Shown here: positions 55,301-64,000 of the stretch, piece after piece
Layout of the letters: every line of letters starts with the position of its first letter
Position numbering within the stretch: position 1 is the stretch's first letter
Assembly: GCF_943736995.1 (NCBI RefSeq)
Contig: NZ_CALSFT010000002.1
Location: 310,001-374,000 of the forward strand
Direction of reading: 5' to 3'
Length of the DNA stretch: 64,000 nt
Origin: Sporosarcina sp. Marseille-Q4943
GTDB lineage: Bacteria > Bacillota > Bacilli > Bacillales_A > Planococcaceae
Program-made: the position numbers and the translations under genes
The notes under the pieces: model-generated
What the model was told of the DNA's origin: nothing
Seen by the model: the letters and a program-made list of their open reading frames with translations, nothing else
Databases searched by the model: none

Positions 55301-55670
55301 AACGCAATACCAACGCGGCAAAATCCAAGAGGAATCGATGCTCTACGAAATGAAGAAGCACTCGGGCGAACTGCCAATCATCGGCGTCAACACGTATTTG
55401 AACCCGAACCCGCCTTCCGAAGAAGACATCGATAATATGGAAATCGCTCGTGCGACGAAGGAAGAGAAAGAGACGCAAATTGCCAACTTGCGTGCCTTCC
55501 AATCGAAGCATGGCGACGAAACGGCTTCCGCCTTGCGGAAATTGCAGGAAGTCGCAGTGACCGGCGGCAACATTTTCGCCGAGCTGATGGAGACCGTAAA
55601 AGTCGCCAGCCTCGGTCAAATTACGAATGCGTTATACGAAGTGGGCGGCCAGTACCGCAGGAATATGTAA
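52377..55670 (+). CDS. icmF: Fused isobutyryl-CoA mutase IcmF
   Basis: 1097 aa, adenosylcobalamin-dependent interconversion of isobutyryl-CoA and butyryl-CoA (IcmF can also accept pivalyl or isovaleryl-CoA). Order: Thr-rich leader, B12-binding domain (base-off motif FDGHDAS, then [11 protein letters not shown] and YGGGGG), MeaI-type GTPase chaperone (Walker [10 protein letters not shown] near residue 220, [15 protein letters not shown]), linker, and the TIM-barrel mutase ([27 protein letters not shown]). ATG 52377 is preceded by AAGGGGTGTG. Depends on the B12 locus 8 kb upstream. Confidence 0.95.
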   Translation: MTTKDTTATTTTTATTEIYKPKHHVRFVTASSLFDGHDASINIMRRILQATGAEVIHLGHNRSVEEVVNAAIQEDVQGIAISSYQGGHVEYFKYMYDLLQEKGAPHIRIYGGGGGVILPKEIKELHDYGIAWIFSPEDGRKLGLQGMINRMVEECDFLTKVEDEMANLEKVGTDNPEVLANLITYAEEMYNKEDRDAIQLIEKARELSKNTPVLGITGTGGAGKSSLTDELIRRFLRELPDKKVAILSIDPTKQKTGGALLGDRIRMNAIFNKRVFMRSLATRGSRSELSGAIKDVLDVVKTAGFDLIIVETSGIGQGDAQITEVSDVSMYVMTSEFGAPTQLEKIDMIDFADLIVINKFERKGSEDALSQVQKQYQRSHLLFDKDLDTMPVYGTIASQFNDKGTNSLFAALISKLNEKCGLNWETSYTDFVKTQKQNIIIPNDRVHYLREIASTIRDYHKKSAQQVDLARRLFQLEGAIEAVNEKSPDNALTTSLESLANSVREELSAESKRILNNWKTLKESYAGDEFITKIRDKELRTLLTTTSLSGLKIPKVSLPKFKDYGEILRWVYKENVPGSFPYTAGVFPFKREGEDPKRQFAGEGTPERTNRRFHYLSKDDDAKRLSTAFDSVTLYGEDPDERPDIYGKVGESGVSICTLDDMKKLYDGFDLCAPSTSVSMTINGPAPIILAMFMNTAIDQQVKKKEEELGRVLTVEEFTEVRNATLQVVRGTVQADILKEDQGQNTCIFSTEFALRMMGDIQQYFIDQKVRNYYSVSISGYHIAEAGANPISQLAFTLANGFTYVEYYLSRGMHIDDFAPNLSFFFSNGLDPEYTVIGRVARRIWAVAMREKYGANERSQKLKYHVQTSGRSLHAQEIDFNDIRTTLQALMALQDNCNSLHTNAYDEAITTPTEESVRRAMAIQMIITKEHGLSKNENPLQGSFIIEELTDLVEESVLQEFDRLNDRGGVLGSMETQYQRGKIQEESMLYEMKKHSGELPIIGVNTYLNPNPPSEEDIDNMEIARATKEEKETQIANLRAFQSKHGDETASALRKLQEVAVTGGNIFAELMETVKVASLGQITNALYEVGGQYRRNM

Positions 55671-55691
55671 CGACATAAATGGGGAACGCTC

Positions 55692-55816
55692 TCAGCCTGT
55701 TGACAAACGCTCGCATCCGTTGTTGCTCGTGTCGCTCGTCCGCTCATGAACTTTAGTTCTATTCGCGTCTTCGCTCCACTTCGCGCCTAGGCTGACAAGC
55801 GTTTTCAATCAGGCTG
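55692..55816 (-). repeat. MITE-like intergenic repeat R1, copy 2 (inverted)
   Basis: Inverted copy of 9355-9480, about 125 bp, starting 22 bp after the icmF stop. The ends are CAGCCTGTTGACAAACGCT and GCGTTTTCAATCAGGCTG. Confidence 0.85.
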
Positions 55817-55850
55817 AGGAAATGCATATTAATCATGAATACCCCTAGAA

Positions 55851-55885
55851 GTGTAGACAAAGTCAAAGAATAAATTTGTCTACAC
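55851..55885. other. Perfect 11-bp inverted repeat
   Basis: GTGTAGACAAA and TTTGTCTACAC separated by 13 bp, between repeat R1 and the icmF terminator. No T-tract follows, so it is not itself a good terminator. Confidence 0.7.
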
Positions 55886-55888
55886 AAT

Positions 55889-55918
55889 GGAACGCTCTTA
55901 TAAAGAGCGTTCTTTTTT
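55889..55918 (+). terminator. Terminator after icmF
   Basis: Stem AACGCTCTT / AAGAGCGTT with a TATA loop and a TCTTTTTT tail, 220 bp after icmF and beyond repeat R1. Confidence 0.88.
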
Positions 55919-56026
55919 AAACGTCTTTAGATCCATAAAAAACATTTTGAAAAATCATTACGAACAGTGGATTTTGCCTGTTCCTTCCACGTATAATAAA
56001 AATTACAAAGGGAAAGAGGTGAGGAG

Positions 56027-56191
56027 ATGAAACTTTATCATCATGTATTGATTATCATAGTTATCATTATCCTCATCTTTTCCTTATACGGTGTAGGTTA
56101 CGGTGCCGTCCCGTTCTTGCTTGCCGCCCTTTATCTCGGCTTCCTCAGCGTCAAAGAATTCCAACGCTTCAAGAAGAGTAGAAGATGGTAG
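56027..56191 (+). CDS. Small membrane protein, 54 aa
   Basis: ATG 56027 has a strong AAGAGGTGAGGAG site. The product starts MKLYHHVLIIIVIIILIFSL, then GVGYGAVPFLLAALYLGFL, so two membrane helices and a basic tail KKSRRW. It lies 66 bp before rpoE. Family not recognised; small hydrophobic proteins in this position may be regulatory or sporulation linked, but nothing shows it. Confidence 0.75.
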   Translation: MKLYHHVLIIIVIIILIFSLYGVGYGAVPFLLAALYLGFLSVKEFQRFKKSRRW

Positions 56192-56257
56192 CATAACAGG
56201 CACTTCATTGTATATAATGATAAGTATGCTTTTGTACAGAGAAAGGACGTGCGTACG

Positions 56258-56833
56258 ATGAATTTGAATTTACATGAATTGACGAAAGAAGAACTACAGG
56301 AAGAATCGTTGATCGATATTGCTTATGCCGTATTGACTGAACGACGGGAAGCATTGACACTCGAACAACTAATGAATGAAATCCGTGAATTGACTGGAAT
56401 ATCGGAGAGCGAAATGAAGGACAGGCTTCTCCAATTCTACACAGATATGAATATCGATGGAAGATTCCTTGCCATTAACAACAACCAATGGGGCTTGCGC
56501 GAATGGTATCCGGTTGATCAGATCGAGGAAGAAACGGCTCCTGTCGTTAAAGTCCGCAAGAAGAAAAAGAAAAAAGCGTATGACGATGATGACGAGGAAG
56601 AAGAAGAGGAAGAAGAAATCGACGAGGACGAGTTGTTCGACGAAGAATTCGACGAGCTCGATGACGATGAAGATGAACTGGATGAAGAGGAAGAAGAAGA
56701 GGAAATCATCGAAATCGAAGAGGATCTCATCGATGACGAGGAAGGGCTCGAAATCGTTCCTGACGACGAATTGGATATTGACGATGAAGACGAAGAAGAA
56801 GAGGAAGACGAAGAAGAAGAGGACCTTCTCTGA
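56258..56833 (+). CDS. rpoE: RNA polymerase delta subunit
   Basis: 191 aa. N-terminal globular HARE-HTH domain (residues 1-90, ESLIDIAYAVLTERREALTL, NNNQWGLREWYPVDQI) binds RNA polymerase; a KKKKKK stretch is followed by a very acidic Asp/Glu tail of about 85 residues that displaces nucleic acid. Typical of Firmicutes. ATG 56258 follows AAAGGACG. Upstream of pyrG as in B. subtilis. Confidence 0.96.
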   Translation: MNLNLHELTKEELQEESLIDIAYAVLTERREALTLEQLMNEIRELTGISESEMKDRLLQFYTDMNIDGRFLAINNNQWGLREWYPVDQIEEETAPVVKVRKKKKKKAYDDDDEEEEEEEEIDEDELFDEEFDELDDDEDELDEEEEEEEIIEIEEDLIDDEEGLEIVPDDELDIDDEDEEEEEDEEEEDLL

Positions 56834-56843
56834 TACTTTCCAC

Positions 56844-56880
56844 TTGACTTCGGGCGTTTAAGGATTTAAGCTTCTAGTTG
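56844..56880 (+). promoter_or_regulatory. pyrG promoter with GGGCTCC initiation site
   Basis: TTGACT (56844-56849), 17-bp spacer, TAAGCT (56867-56872), and a predicted start at G56880 followed by GGCTCC. This is the sequence used in B. subtilis pyrG for reiterative G addition when CTP is low. Confidence 0.72.
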
Positions 56881-56958
56881 GGCTCCTTGAAAAAGGACAC
56901 ATGAATCCGTGTATAAGCGCTCCTCTTGTAGATAGACTACAGTGGAGCGCTTTTTTTC
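56880..56958 (+). promoter_or_regulatory. CTP-responsive pyrG leader with attenuator
   Basis: The transcript is predicted to start GGGCTCC. A terminator follows: AAGCGCTCC / GGAGCGCTT plus TGTAG/CTACA and seven T (56915-56958). Its 5' arm contains CTCCTCTT, which extra G residues at the RNA 5' end could pair with, preventing termination, as established for B. subtilis pyrG. Confidence 0.78.
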
Positions 56959-57008
56959 ATTTTTACTACATTATTCGACCGACCCCCATCACGAAGGAGG
57001 AGCTATAG

Positions 57009-58619
<1,611 letters not shown>

Positions 58620-58628
58620 TAGCCAATA

Positions 58629-58669
58629 AAAAAACAGAAACCATCCGCAAATGATGGTTTCTGTTTTTA
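58629..58669 (+). terminator. Terminator of pyrG
   Basis: Stem AAACAGAAACCATC / GATGGTTTCTGTTT, GCAAAT-type loop, flanked by A and T tracts. Confidence 0.92.
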
Positions 58670-58688
58670 TTTAGATTGATGAAAGGCA

Positions 58689-58768
58689 AGTGACCATAAA
58701 TCTCTGTGAGTGATCATAAACGTCAGCAAGTGATCATAAAACTCCGCAACCGCTCATAAATGCAGCCC
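58689..58768 (+). repeat. Periodic array, family E (4 units x 20 bp)
   Basis: Core AGTGATCATAAA (variants AGTGACCATAAA, ACCGCTCATAAA) every 20 bp at 58689, 58709, 58729 and 58749. It shares CATAAA and the 20-bp step with family B. It lies between the pyrG terminator and the 3' end of ywjG. Confidence 0.82.
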
Positions 58769-58773
58769 CTCAC

Positions 58774-59295
58774 TCAATCCTCTTCATTCACCATCTCGTC
58801 ATACGCCATCTTAACCGCCTCATACAAAAAGAGTGCGATTAACACGTGCGGCTGAACGATCCGGCTGCCGATGTCCTCGCCCGGCAAAATCCCTTTCACG
58901 ACGCCCGTCGCCATATACGTATACGCCAAATCCGCGAGCTCGTTGTCCTCAGTCGCTTTCTCGCCTGCCACAACTGCGAACGGGATGAACTGCTCCGCTA
59001 ATCTCTGCGCCAACTGAAGCGCCCGTGCATCTGTAGCAGAACGGGCAAATAGCCAAACCCTGTCCGCAGAAAGGATCTCCATCCTTTCTTCATACTTGAC
59101 GGCTCCCCGGAACGGCTCCGCGCTATGCAACGCGTTCATTCCGACTGCTTCCATCTCATCAAAGCCGGCGAAAATGACGCGGCCTTCCCCAATCGTTGCC
59201 TGGGCTAACAACCGCGCCGTCTCCTCGACAGCCTCTTCATTATTTGAACCGGCACGCTGCAACAGCCCGCCGATTTGTGTCGTCAATATCTTCAT
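58774..59295 (-). CDS. ywjG: YwjG, DUF2529 protein
   Basis: 173-aa protein with a SIS-like sugar-isomerase pattern (LFARSATDARALQLAQRL, GRVIFAGFDEME). Conserved between pyrG and spo0F in Bacilli; function unknown. ATG 59295 has ACGAGGTGGT upstream. Convergent with pyrG, divergent from spo0F. Confidence 0.88.
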   Translation of the reverse strand: MKILTTQIGGLLQRAGSNNEEAVEETARLLAQATIGEGRVIFAGFDEMEAVGMNALHSAEPFRGAVKYEERMEILSADRVWLFARSATDARALQLAQRLAEQFIPFAVVAGEKATEDNELADLAYTYMATGVVKGILPGEDIGSRIVQPHVLIALFLYEAVKMAYDEMVNEED

Positions 59296-59468
59296 CTATA
59301 CCACCTCGTTTCCCATTATATTTTCTATCGTGAATAAAACCAAGTTTTCCAATGAGATGCCTCGAATTAAAACAATATTGAAATAATGAATGAAAAAAGA
59401 AGGAGATTCTTCTTTTCTGTCAAATTGTACTACATACAGGGTCAATAAATAAAAAAGGGGTGGGCCTT

Positions 59469-59834
59469 TTGAAGAGTTTGCTAATCGTCGACGATCAAGC
59501 CGGAATACGACTTTTATTAAATGAGGTATTCACAAAAGAGGGGTTTGAAGCGAGGTTGGCCGCAAATGGCGCGGAAGCCCTCCAATCGGTTACAGAGAAA
59601 GAACCCGATTGTGTTTTACTGGACATGAAAATGCCGGGAATCGACGGAGTGGAAGTGCTGAAAAGGCTAAAGAAAGGCTGGCCCCATATTCCTGTCATCA
59701 TGATGACGGCTTACGGGGAAGTCGAACTGACGGAAGAAGCAATTGAAAACGGGGCAGAGAAATATTTTACGAAACCATTCAATATTTACGAAGTGCGTGA
59801 CGCGGTCAAAGAAATTCTGCATCGTGGGGAATGA
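59469..59834 (+). CDS. spo0F: Sporulation phosphorelay response regulator Spo0F
   Basis: 121-aa single-domain receiver. Acid pocket VDDQAG, phospho-acceptor aspartate in LLDMKMPG (about residue 51), MMTAYGE and the lysine in FTKPF. Transfers phosphate from sensor kinases to Spo0B. TTG 59469 with GGGGTGG 5 bp upstream is preferred; GTG 59460 is the alternative. No output domain, typical of Spo0F, and the position before fbaA matches B. subtilis. Confidence 0.93.
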   Translation: MKSLLIVDDQAGIRLLLNEVFTKEGFEARLAANGAEALQSVTEKEPDCVLLDMKMPGIDGVEVLKRLKKGWPHIPVIMMTAYGEVELTEEAIENGAEKYFTKPFNIYEVRDAVKEILHRGE

Positions 59835-59870
59835 AAAAACGGAATTCAGCGACGCGGCGCAACCACAACC

Positions 59871-59899
59871 CAGACAGTAGTAAATACTGTCTGTTTTTG
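59871..59899 (+). terminator. Terminator of spo0F
   Basis: Perfect stem CAGACAGTA / TACTGTCTG with a GTAAA loop and five T. Confidence 0.92.
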
Positions 59900-59967
59900 T
59901 TATGATAAAAAGGTAAATATCGTAACAAACAATAAATTCATCTCGACGATCCGGAGGAGGATTTTGC

Positions 59968-60825
59968 ATGGCACTTGTTTCAATGAAAGAAATGATGATC
60001 AAAGGCAAGAAAGAAGGATATGCAATCGGTCAGTTCAACTTGAACAACCTTGAATACACACAGGCGATTCTGCAAGCTGCGCAAGAAGAGAATTCCCCTG
60101 TCATCCTTGGCGTTTCCGAAGGGGCAGGACGCTATATGGGCGGATTTACGACAGTCGTCAACATGGTAAAAGGGTTGATACACGATTACAACATCACCGT
60201 ACCTGTCGCTATCCATCTGGACCACGGATCCAGTTTCGAAAAATGCAAAGAGGCGATCGACGCGGGCTTCACATCCGTCATGATCGACGCATCTTCAAAA
60301 CCTCTAGCAGAAAACATTGAAATTACGAAAAAAGTTGTGGAATATGCCCATGCAAAAGGCGTTTCCGTTGAAGCGGAGCTCGGCGTTGTCGGCGGGCAGG
60401 AAGACGATGTCATCGCTGATGGTGTCATCTATGCAGACCCGGCAGAATGTAAGGAGCTCGTTGAAGCGACGGACATCGACTGCTTGGCGCCAGCCCTTGG
60501 ATCGGTTCACGGCCCGTACAAAGGCGAACCGAATTTAGGATTCAAGGAAATGGAAGAAATCTCAAGCCAATCGGACCTTCCACTCGTACTTCACGGCGGA
60601 ACAGGCATCCCGACGAAGGATATCCAACGCGCCATCTCACTCGGAACTGCAAAAATAAACGTCAACACTGAAAACCAGATTGAAGGCACAAAAGCGGTCC
60701 GCGAAACATTGAACGCAGACCCGGATGTCTACGATCCACGTAAATACTTAGCACCGATGCGCGAAGCAATCAAGAAGTCAGTCATCAGCAAAATGCGCGA
60801 ATTCGGCAGCTCGGGGAAAGCTTAA
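59968..60825 (+). CDS. fbaA: Class II fructose-1,6-bisphosphate aldolase
   Basis: Zinc-dependent aldolase of glycolysis and gluconeogenesis, 285 aa. Metal ligands in [24 protein letters not shown] and [12 protein letters not shown]; the substrate loop NVNTENQ follows. ATG 59968 follows CGGAGGAGG. Forms a sugar-phosphate cluster with the transaldolase-family gene and glpX. Confidence 0.95.
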   Translation: MALVSMKEMMIKGKKEGYAIGQFNLNNLEYTQAILQAAQEENSPVILGVSEGAGRYMGGFTTVVNMVKGLIHDYNITVPVAIHLDHGSSFEKCKEAIDAGFTSVMIDASSKPLAENIEITKKVVEYAHAKGVSVEAELGVVGGQEDDVIADGVIYADPAECKELVEATDIDCLAPALGSVHGPYKGEPNLGFKEMEEISSQSDLPLVLHGGTGIPTKDIQRAISLGTAKINVNTENQIEGTKAVRETLNADPDVYDPRKYLAPMREAIKKSVISKMREFGSSGKA

Positions 60826-60872
60826 CTTGAAAATATTAATGGTTGGCACTGTTATATTTTGTGCAAAGTTTA

Positions 60873-61000
60873 GTTGATTGGAGTGGAGGGCGGCGACTCC
60901 TGGGGGATTAGCACGAGCTGAAGACCCTGGACTGAGCAAAGCGAGGGAAGCGGCTGAAACCGTGCCCCCCGGAAAGCGTCCGCCCGCAACGGAAATCAAC
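60873..61000 (+). repeat. Bacillales GC-rich intergenic hairpin repeat
   Basis: 128 bp from GTTGATTGGAGTGGAGGGCG to CGCAACGGAAATCAAC, the ends being complementary (GTTGATT/AATCAAC). Similar sequences are familiar as frequent intergenic repeats in Bacillus and relatives. It lies upstream of the transaldolase-family gene; an open frame running through it has no start signal. Confidence 0.85.
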
Positions 61001-61084
61001 GATTTATTTAGCAACATCAGGAGAATCATCACCAAACAGATGCATTCTCCTTCTTTTCCATACATCGAAGGAGGAACAATATAC

Positions 61085-61732
61085 ATGAAATTTTTTATCG
61101 ATACGGCAAACTTTGAAGAAATCAAGGAAGCACATAGTTGGGGGATCATCTCCGGCGTAACGACAAACCCATCTCTAGTCGCGAAAGAGAATATTTCATT
61201 CCACGACAGACTTCGTGAAATCACTTCACTCGTACCCGGTTCTGTCAGCGCGGAAGTCATCGCACTCGACGCAGAAGGAATGATCGAAGAAGGACGCGAA
61301 CTTGCGAAAATCGCGCCGAACATTACCGTTAAGCTACCAATGACGCCGGAAGGACTGAAAGCGTGCTCCGTTTTCGCACAAGAAGGCATCAAAACAAACG
61401 TGACCCTCATTTTCAGTGCCAACCAAGCATTGCTTGCAGCGCGCGCTGGAGCCACATACGTATCCCCATTCCTCGGACGACTCGATGATATCGGTCAAGA
61501 AGGAATTCAACTGATCAGCACAATCGCGGACATTTTCACAATTCATGACATGGATACACAAATCATCGCCGCGTCCATTCGCAGCCCGCAGCATATTACA
61601 GATGCAGCACTTGCAGGAGCGCATATCGCGACGACACCATTCAACGTACTCAAGCAATTATTCAACCATCCGTTGACCGACAAAGGCATCCAACAATTCC
61701 TCGAAGATTGGGAATCAAGAAAGAACAAGTGA
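61085..61732 (+). CDS. Transaldolase / fructose-6-phosphate aldolase family
   Basis: 215-aa short transaldolase (YwjH/Tal type). Schiff-base lysine in [13 protein letters not shown] (about residue 83), start [16 protein letters not shown], and the conserved [10 protein letters not shown]. Transaldolase activity is expected for Bacillus members. ATG 61085 follows GAAGGAGGA. murAB starts 20 bp downstream. Confidence 0.92.
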   Translation: MKFFIDTANFEEIKEAHSWGIISGVTTNPSLVAKENISFHDRLREITSLVPGSVSAEVIALDAEGMIEEGRELAKIAPNITVKLPMTPEGLKACSVFAQEGIKTNVTLIFSANQALLAARAGATYVSPFLGRLDDIGQEGIQLISTIADIFTIHDMDTQIIAASIRSPQHITDAALAGAHIATTPFNVLKQLFNHPLTDKGIQQFLEDWESRKNK

Positions 61733-61752
61733 AACGCCTAAAGGAGACTGAA

Positions 61753-63030
61753 ATGGACGTTTATAAAATTAGAGGTGGGAATCCTCTACGTGGAACGATA
61801 AAAGTGAGCGGAGCGAAAAACAGTGCCGTCGCGTTGATCCCGGCTTCCATCTTGGCCGATTCACCTGTAACGATTGACGGACTTCCGGAAATCTCGGACG
61901 TCCTCACACTCCAAGCGCTCCTAGAAGATATTGGCGGGAAAGTGAAATTCGAATCGGGCAAGATGACGATCGATCCGTCGGAAATGGTCGCCATGCCGCT
62001 TCCGAACGGCAATGTGAAAAAGCTGAGAGCCTCCTATTATATGATGGGGGCTATGCTCGGCAGGTTCAAGCACGCGGCGATCGGACTTCCGGGAGGCTGC
62101 CATTTGGGGCCGCGGCCGATCGACCAGCACATCAAAGGCTTCGAAGCATTGGGCGCAAAAGTGACGAACGAGCACGGTGCGATCTATTTGCGTGCTGAAG
62201 AATTGCGCGGCGCTAAAATCTATTTGGACGTTGTCTCTGTCGGGGCGACCATCAACATCATGCTCGCGGCGGTCCGTGCCAAAGGGCGGACGATCATCGA
62301 AAACGCAGCGAAAGAACCTGAAATTATCGACGTCGCCACTTTGCTTTCGAATATGGGCGCCAACATCAAAGGTGCAGGGACGAATGTCATCCGAATTGAA
62401 GGTGTCGAACGGTTGCACGGAACGAAACATACAATCATTCCGGACAGAATTGAAGCAGGCACATTCATGATTATGGCGGCTGCAGCCGGAGATGGCATTA
62501 CAATCGATAATGTCATCCCTTTCCACGTCGAAGCGTTGACCGCGAAATTGCGCGAGATGGGCGTCAAAGTGGAGGAGCGGGAAGAGCATATATTCATTCC
62601 GAAAACGGAGAATTTGCTGGCAGTCGACGTGAAAACGCTCGTCTACCCGGGATTCCCGACCGATCTGCAACAGCCGTTCTCGGTGCTGTTGTCGCAGGCG
62701 CATGGCTCATCCGTCATAACGGATACGATCTATTCCGCGCGGTTTAAGCAAATAGACGAATTGCGGCGGATGAATGCCGACGGAAAAGTGGAGGGGCAAT
62801 CGGTCATTCTTTCGGGACCGACTCCACTCCAGGCTGCGACCGTCCGCGCTACCGACCTTCGCGCAGGTGCGGCTCTCGTCATCGCGGGACTGCTTGCAGA
62901 AGGTGAAACGGAAATTCAGGAAATCCAACATATCGAACGGGGCTACAGCGACCTCATCGAGAAACTTCGCGGCATCGGAGCGGACATCAGGAAAGTTTCG
63001 GTTTCGGAAAAAGCGACGATCGGTGAATAA
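61753..63030 (+). CDS. murAB: UDP-N-acetylglucosamine 1-carboxyvinyltransferase (second type)
   Basis: First committed step of peptidoglycan synthesis. 425 aa, EPT fold. The catalytic, fosfomycin-reacting cysteine is at about residue 116 in [23 protein letters not shown] at the N-terminus holds the conserved lysine. Position after the transaldolase-family gene and before glpX identifies it as MurAB/MurZ. ATG 61753 follows AAAGGAG. Confidence 0.93.
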   Translation: MDVYKIRGGNPLRGTIKVSGAKNSAVALIPASILADSPVTIDGLPEISDVLTLQALLEDIGGKVKFESGKMTIDPSEMVAMPLPNGNVKKLRASYYMMGAMLGRFKHAAIGLPGGCHLGPRPIDQHIKGFEALGAKVTNEHGAIYLRAEELRGAKIYLDVVSVGATINIMLAAVRAKGRTIIENAAKEPEIIDVATLLSNMGANIKGAGTNVIRIEGVERLHGTKHTIIPDRIEAGTFMIMAAAAGDGITIDNVIPFHVEALTAKLREMGVKVEEREEHIFIPKTENLLAVDVKTLVYPGFPTDLQQPFSVLLSQAHGSSVITDTIYSARFKQIDELRRMNADGKVEGQSVILSGPTPLQAATVRATDLRAGAALVIAGLLAEGETEIQEIQHIERGYSDLIEKLRGIGADIRKVSVSEKATIGE

Positions 63031-63136
63031 AGTGAAGTTATGCTTATGCTATACTAGAGACGAATTTAACAGCTAATGAAAAGCGTATAACTTGTTAATG
63101 GATAATGAAATGCGCAAAACGGGAGGAACAATCATA

Positions 63137-64000
63137 ATGGAACGCAGTTTATCGATGGAATTAGTACGTGTAACAGAAGCGGCGGCAGTATCGGCTTCCC
63201 GCTGGATGGGGCGCGGTTTGAAAAACGAAGCGGATGACGCCGCAACGGAAGCGATGCGTACTGTGTTCGACACGATCCCGATGCAAGGGGTCGTCGTAAT
63301 CGGCGAAGGCGAAATGGATGAAGCACCGATGCTCTATATCGGCGAAGAGCTCGGAACAGGCGAAGGTCCGGAAGTGGATGTCGCCGTCGACCCGCTGGAA
63401 GGTACGAACATCGTCGCATCAGGAGGCTGGAATGCGCTTGCGGTCATCGCAATCGCAGATAAAGGGAACCTCCTCAACGCGCCGGACATGTACATGGATA
63501 AAATCGCGGTCGGACCTGAAGCGGTCGGCAAAATCGACATCAACGCATCTATCGCAGATAACCTTCAAGCCGTAGCCAAAGCGAAAAACAAATCGATCGA
63601 TGAAGTTGTGGCAACTGTCCTCAACCGTGAACGCCATTCGAAAATCATCGAAGAAATCAGAGCTGCAGGCGCACGCATCAAGCTCATCAACGACGGGGAC
63701 GTGGCTGCTGCGATCAATACGGCATTCGACGACACAGGCGTAGACATCCTGTTCGGACTCGGCGGAGCTCCTGAAGGCGTCATCGCCGCAGTCGGACTTA
63801 AATGCCTCGGCGGCGAAATCCAAGGCAAGCTCATCCCTTCAAATGAGGAAGAGCGCCTCCGTTGCGAAAAAATGGGAATCGACATTACGAAAGTACTCTA
63901 CATGGATGACCTCGTAAAAGGCGACGACGCCATCTTCGCCGCAACGGGAGTAACAGACGGCGAATTGCTGCGCGGCGTCCAATTCAAAGGCGGCTACAGC
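63137..64000 (+). CDS. glpX: Class II fructose-1,6-bisphosphatase GlpX, 3' end outside window
   Basis: Gluconeogenic phosphatase of the inositol-monophosphatase superfamily. 288 codons visible, open to the window edge (family about 320 aa). Metal/phosphate motifs [18 protein letters not shown] and VDPLEGTN are intact, as is [13 protein letters not shown] 63137 follows CGGGAGGA. In B. subtilis ywjI follows murAB in the same way. Confidence 0.95.
   Translation, partial: MERSLSMELVRVTEAAAVSASRWMGRGLKNEADDAATEAMRTVFDTIPMQGVVVIGEGEMDEAPMLYIGEELGTGEGPEVDVAVDPLEGTNIVASGGWNALAVIAIADKGNLLNAPDMYMDKIAVGPEAVGKIDINASIADNLQAVAKAKNKSIDEVVATVLNRERHSKIIEEIRAAGARIKLINDGDVAAAINTAFDDTGVDILFGLGGAPEGVIAAVGLKCLGGEIQGKLIPSNEEERLRCEKMGIDITKVLYMDDLVKGDDAIFAATGVTDGELLRGVQFKGGYS

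Noticed and set aside
60878..61084. N-terminal extension of the transaldolase-family protein through repeat R4
   Set aside because: The extension is repeat sequence; the family start at 61085 has GAAGGAGGA.

Overview
This is a 64 kb stretch of a Bacillales chromosome. The gene order follows the Bacillus subtilis ywd-ywf-ywg-ywh-ywi-ywj segment: pdxK, ung, ywdI, ywdK, gerQ, hemQ, lipL, rsfA, ywfO, ywgA, a ywhB-like tautomerase, ywhD, pbpG, ywiB, argS, fadF, rpoE, pyrG, ywjG, spo0F, fbaA, ywjH, murAB, glpX. gerQ, rsfA and spo0F mark an endospore former. Codon use and the inserted genes suggest a Planococcaceae/Sporosarcina-like member, but that is an inference. Bacillithiol (bshB2), LipL and HemQ genes agree with a Gram-positive of this group.

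Layout. 1-0.9 kb: right part of an IS3-family insertion sequence abutting a repeat array. 1.2-14.3 kb: topB, a hypothetical gene, ybaK-type deacylase, a YczE-like membrane protein, a PRK06851-like ATPase, kbl and tdh (threonine to glycine), a YjiH-like permease, and yojF-bshB2. 14.6-33 kb: the ywd-ywi block, ending with ywiB-argS. 33.1-44.1 kb: a cobalamin-riboswitch-controlled salvage locus with btuF, btuC, a btuD-cbiZ fusion, cbiB, cobD, cobU, a truncated cobQ-like gene, cobS, cobC, a second short cobU-like gene, an ATP:cobalamin adenosyltransferase, and cblT-cblS for alpha-ribazole salvage. No corrin-ring genes are present. 44.2-55.7 kb: fatty/branched acid degradation with fadF, thiolase, 3-hydroxyacyl-CoA dehydrogenase, two acyl-CoA dehydrogenases, a TetR regulator and the B12-dependent fused mutase icmF, which would use the cofactor made by the salvage locus. 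56-64 kb: a small membrane protein, rpoE, pyrG with an attenuator leader, ywjG, spo0F, fbaA, a transaldolase-family gene, murAB and the 5' part of glpX.

The most unusual feature is between the genes. Thirteen intergenic arrays hold about 106 units in five short core-motif families. The cores CGCATAAA and GATCATAAA recur every 20 bp; CGCGYYCAAAG, CGATAACT and GAGAACT recur every 21 bp. Between the cores lie dissimilar spacers, and the register shows almost no slippage. Some arrays share leaders or trailers, so they behave like elements. I know of no described system that matches them. Four further kinds of dispersed intergenic repeat are also present, including a 149-bp MITE-like pair.

The second notable point is pyrG: the catalytic cysteine of its glutaminase site reads as glycine (codon 381), while the rest of the protein looks intact.
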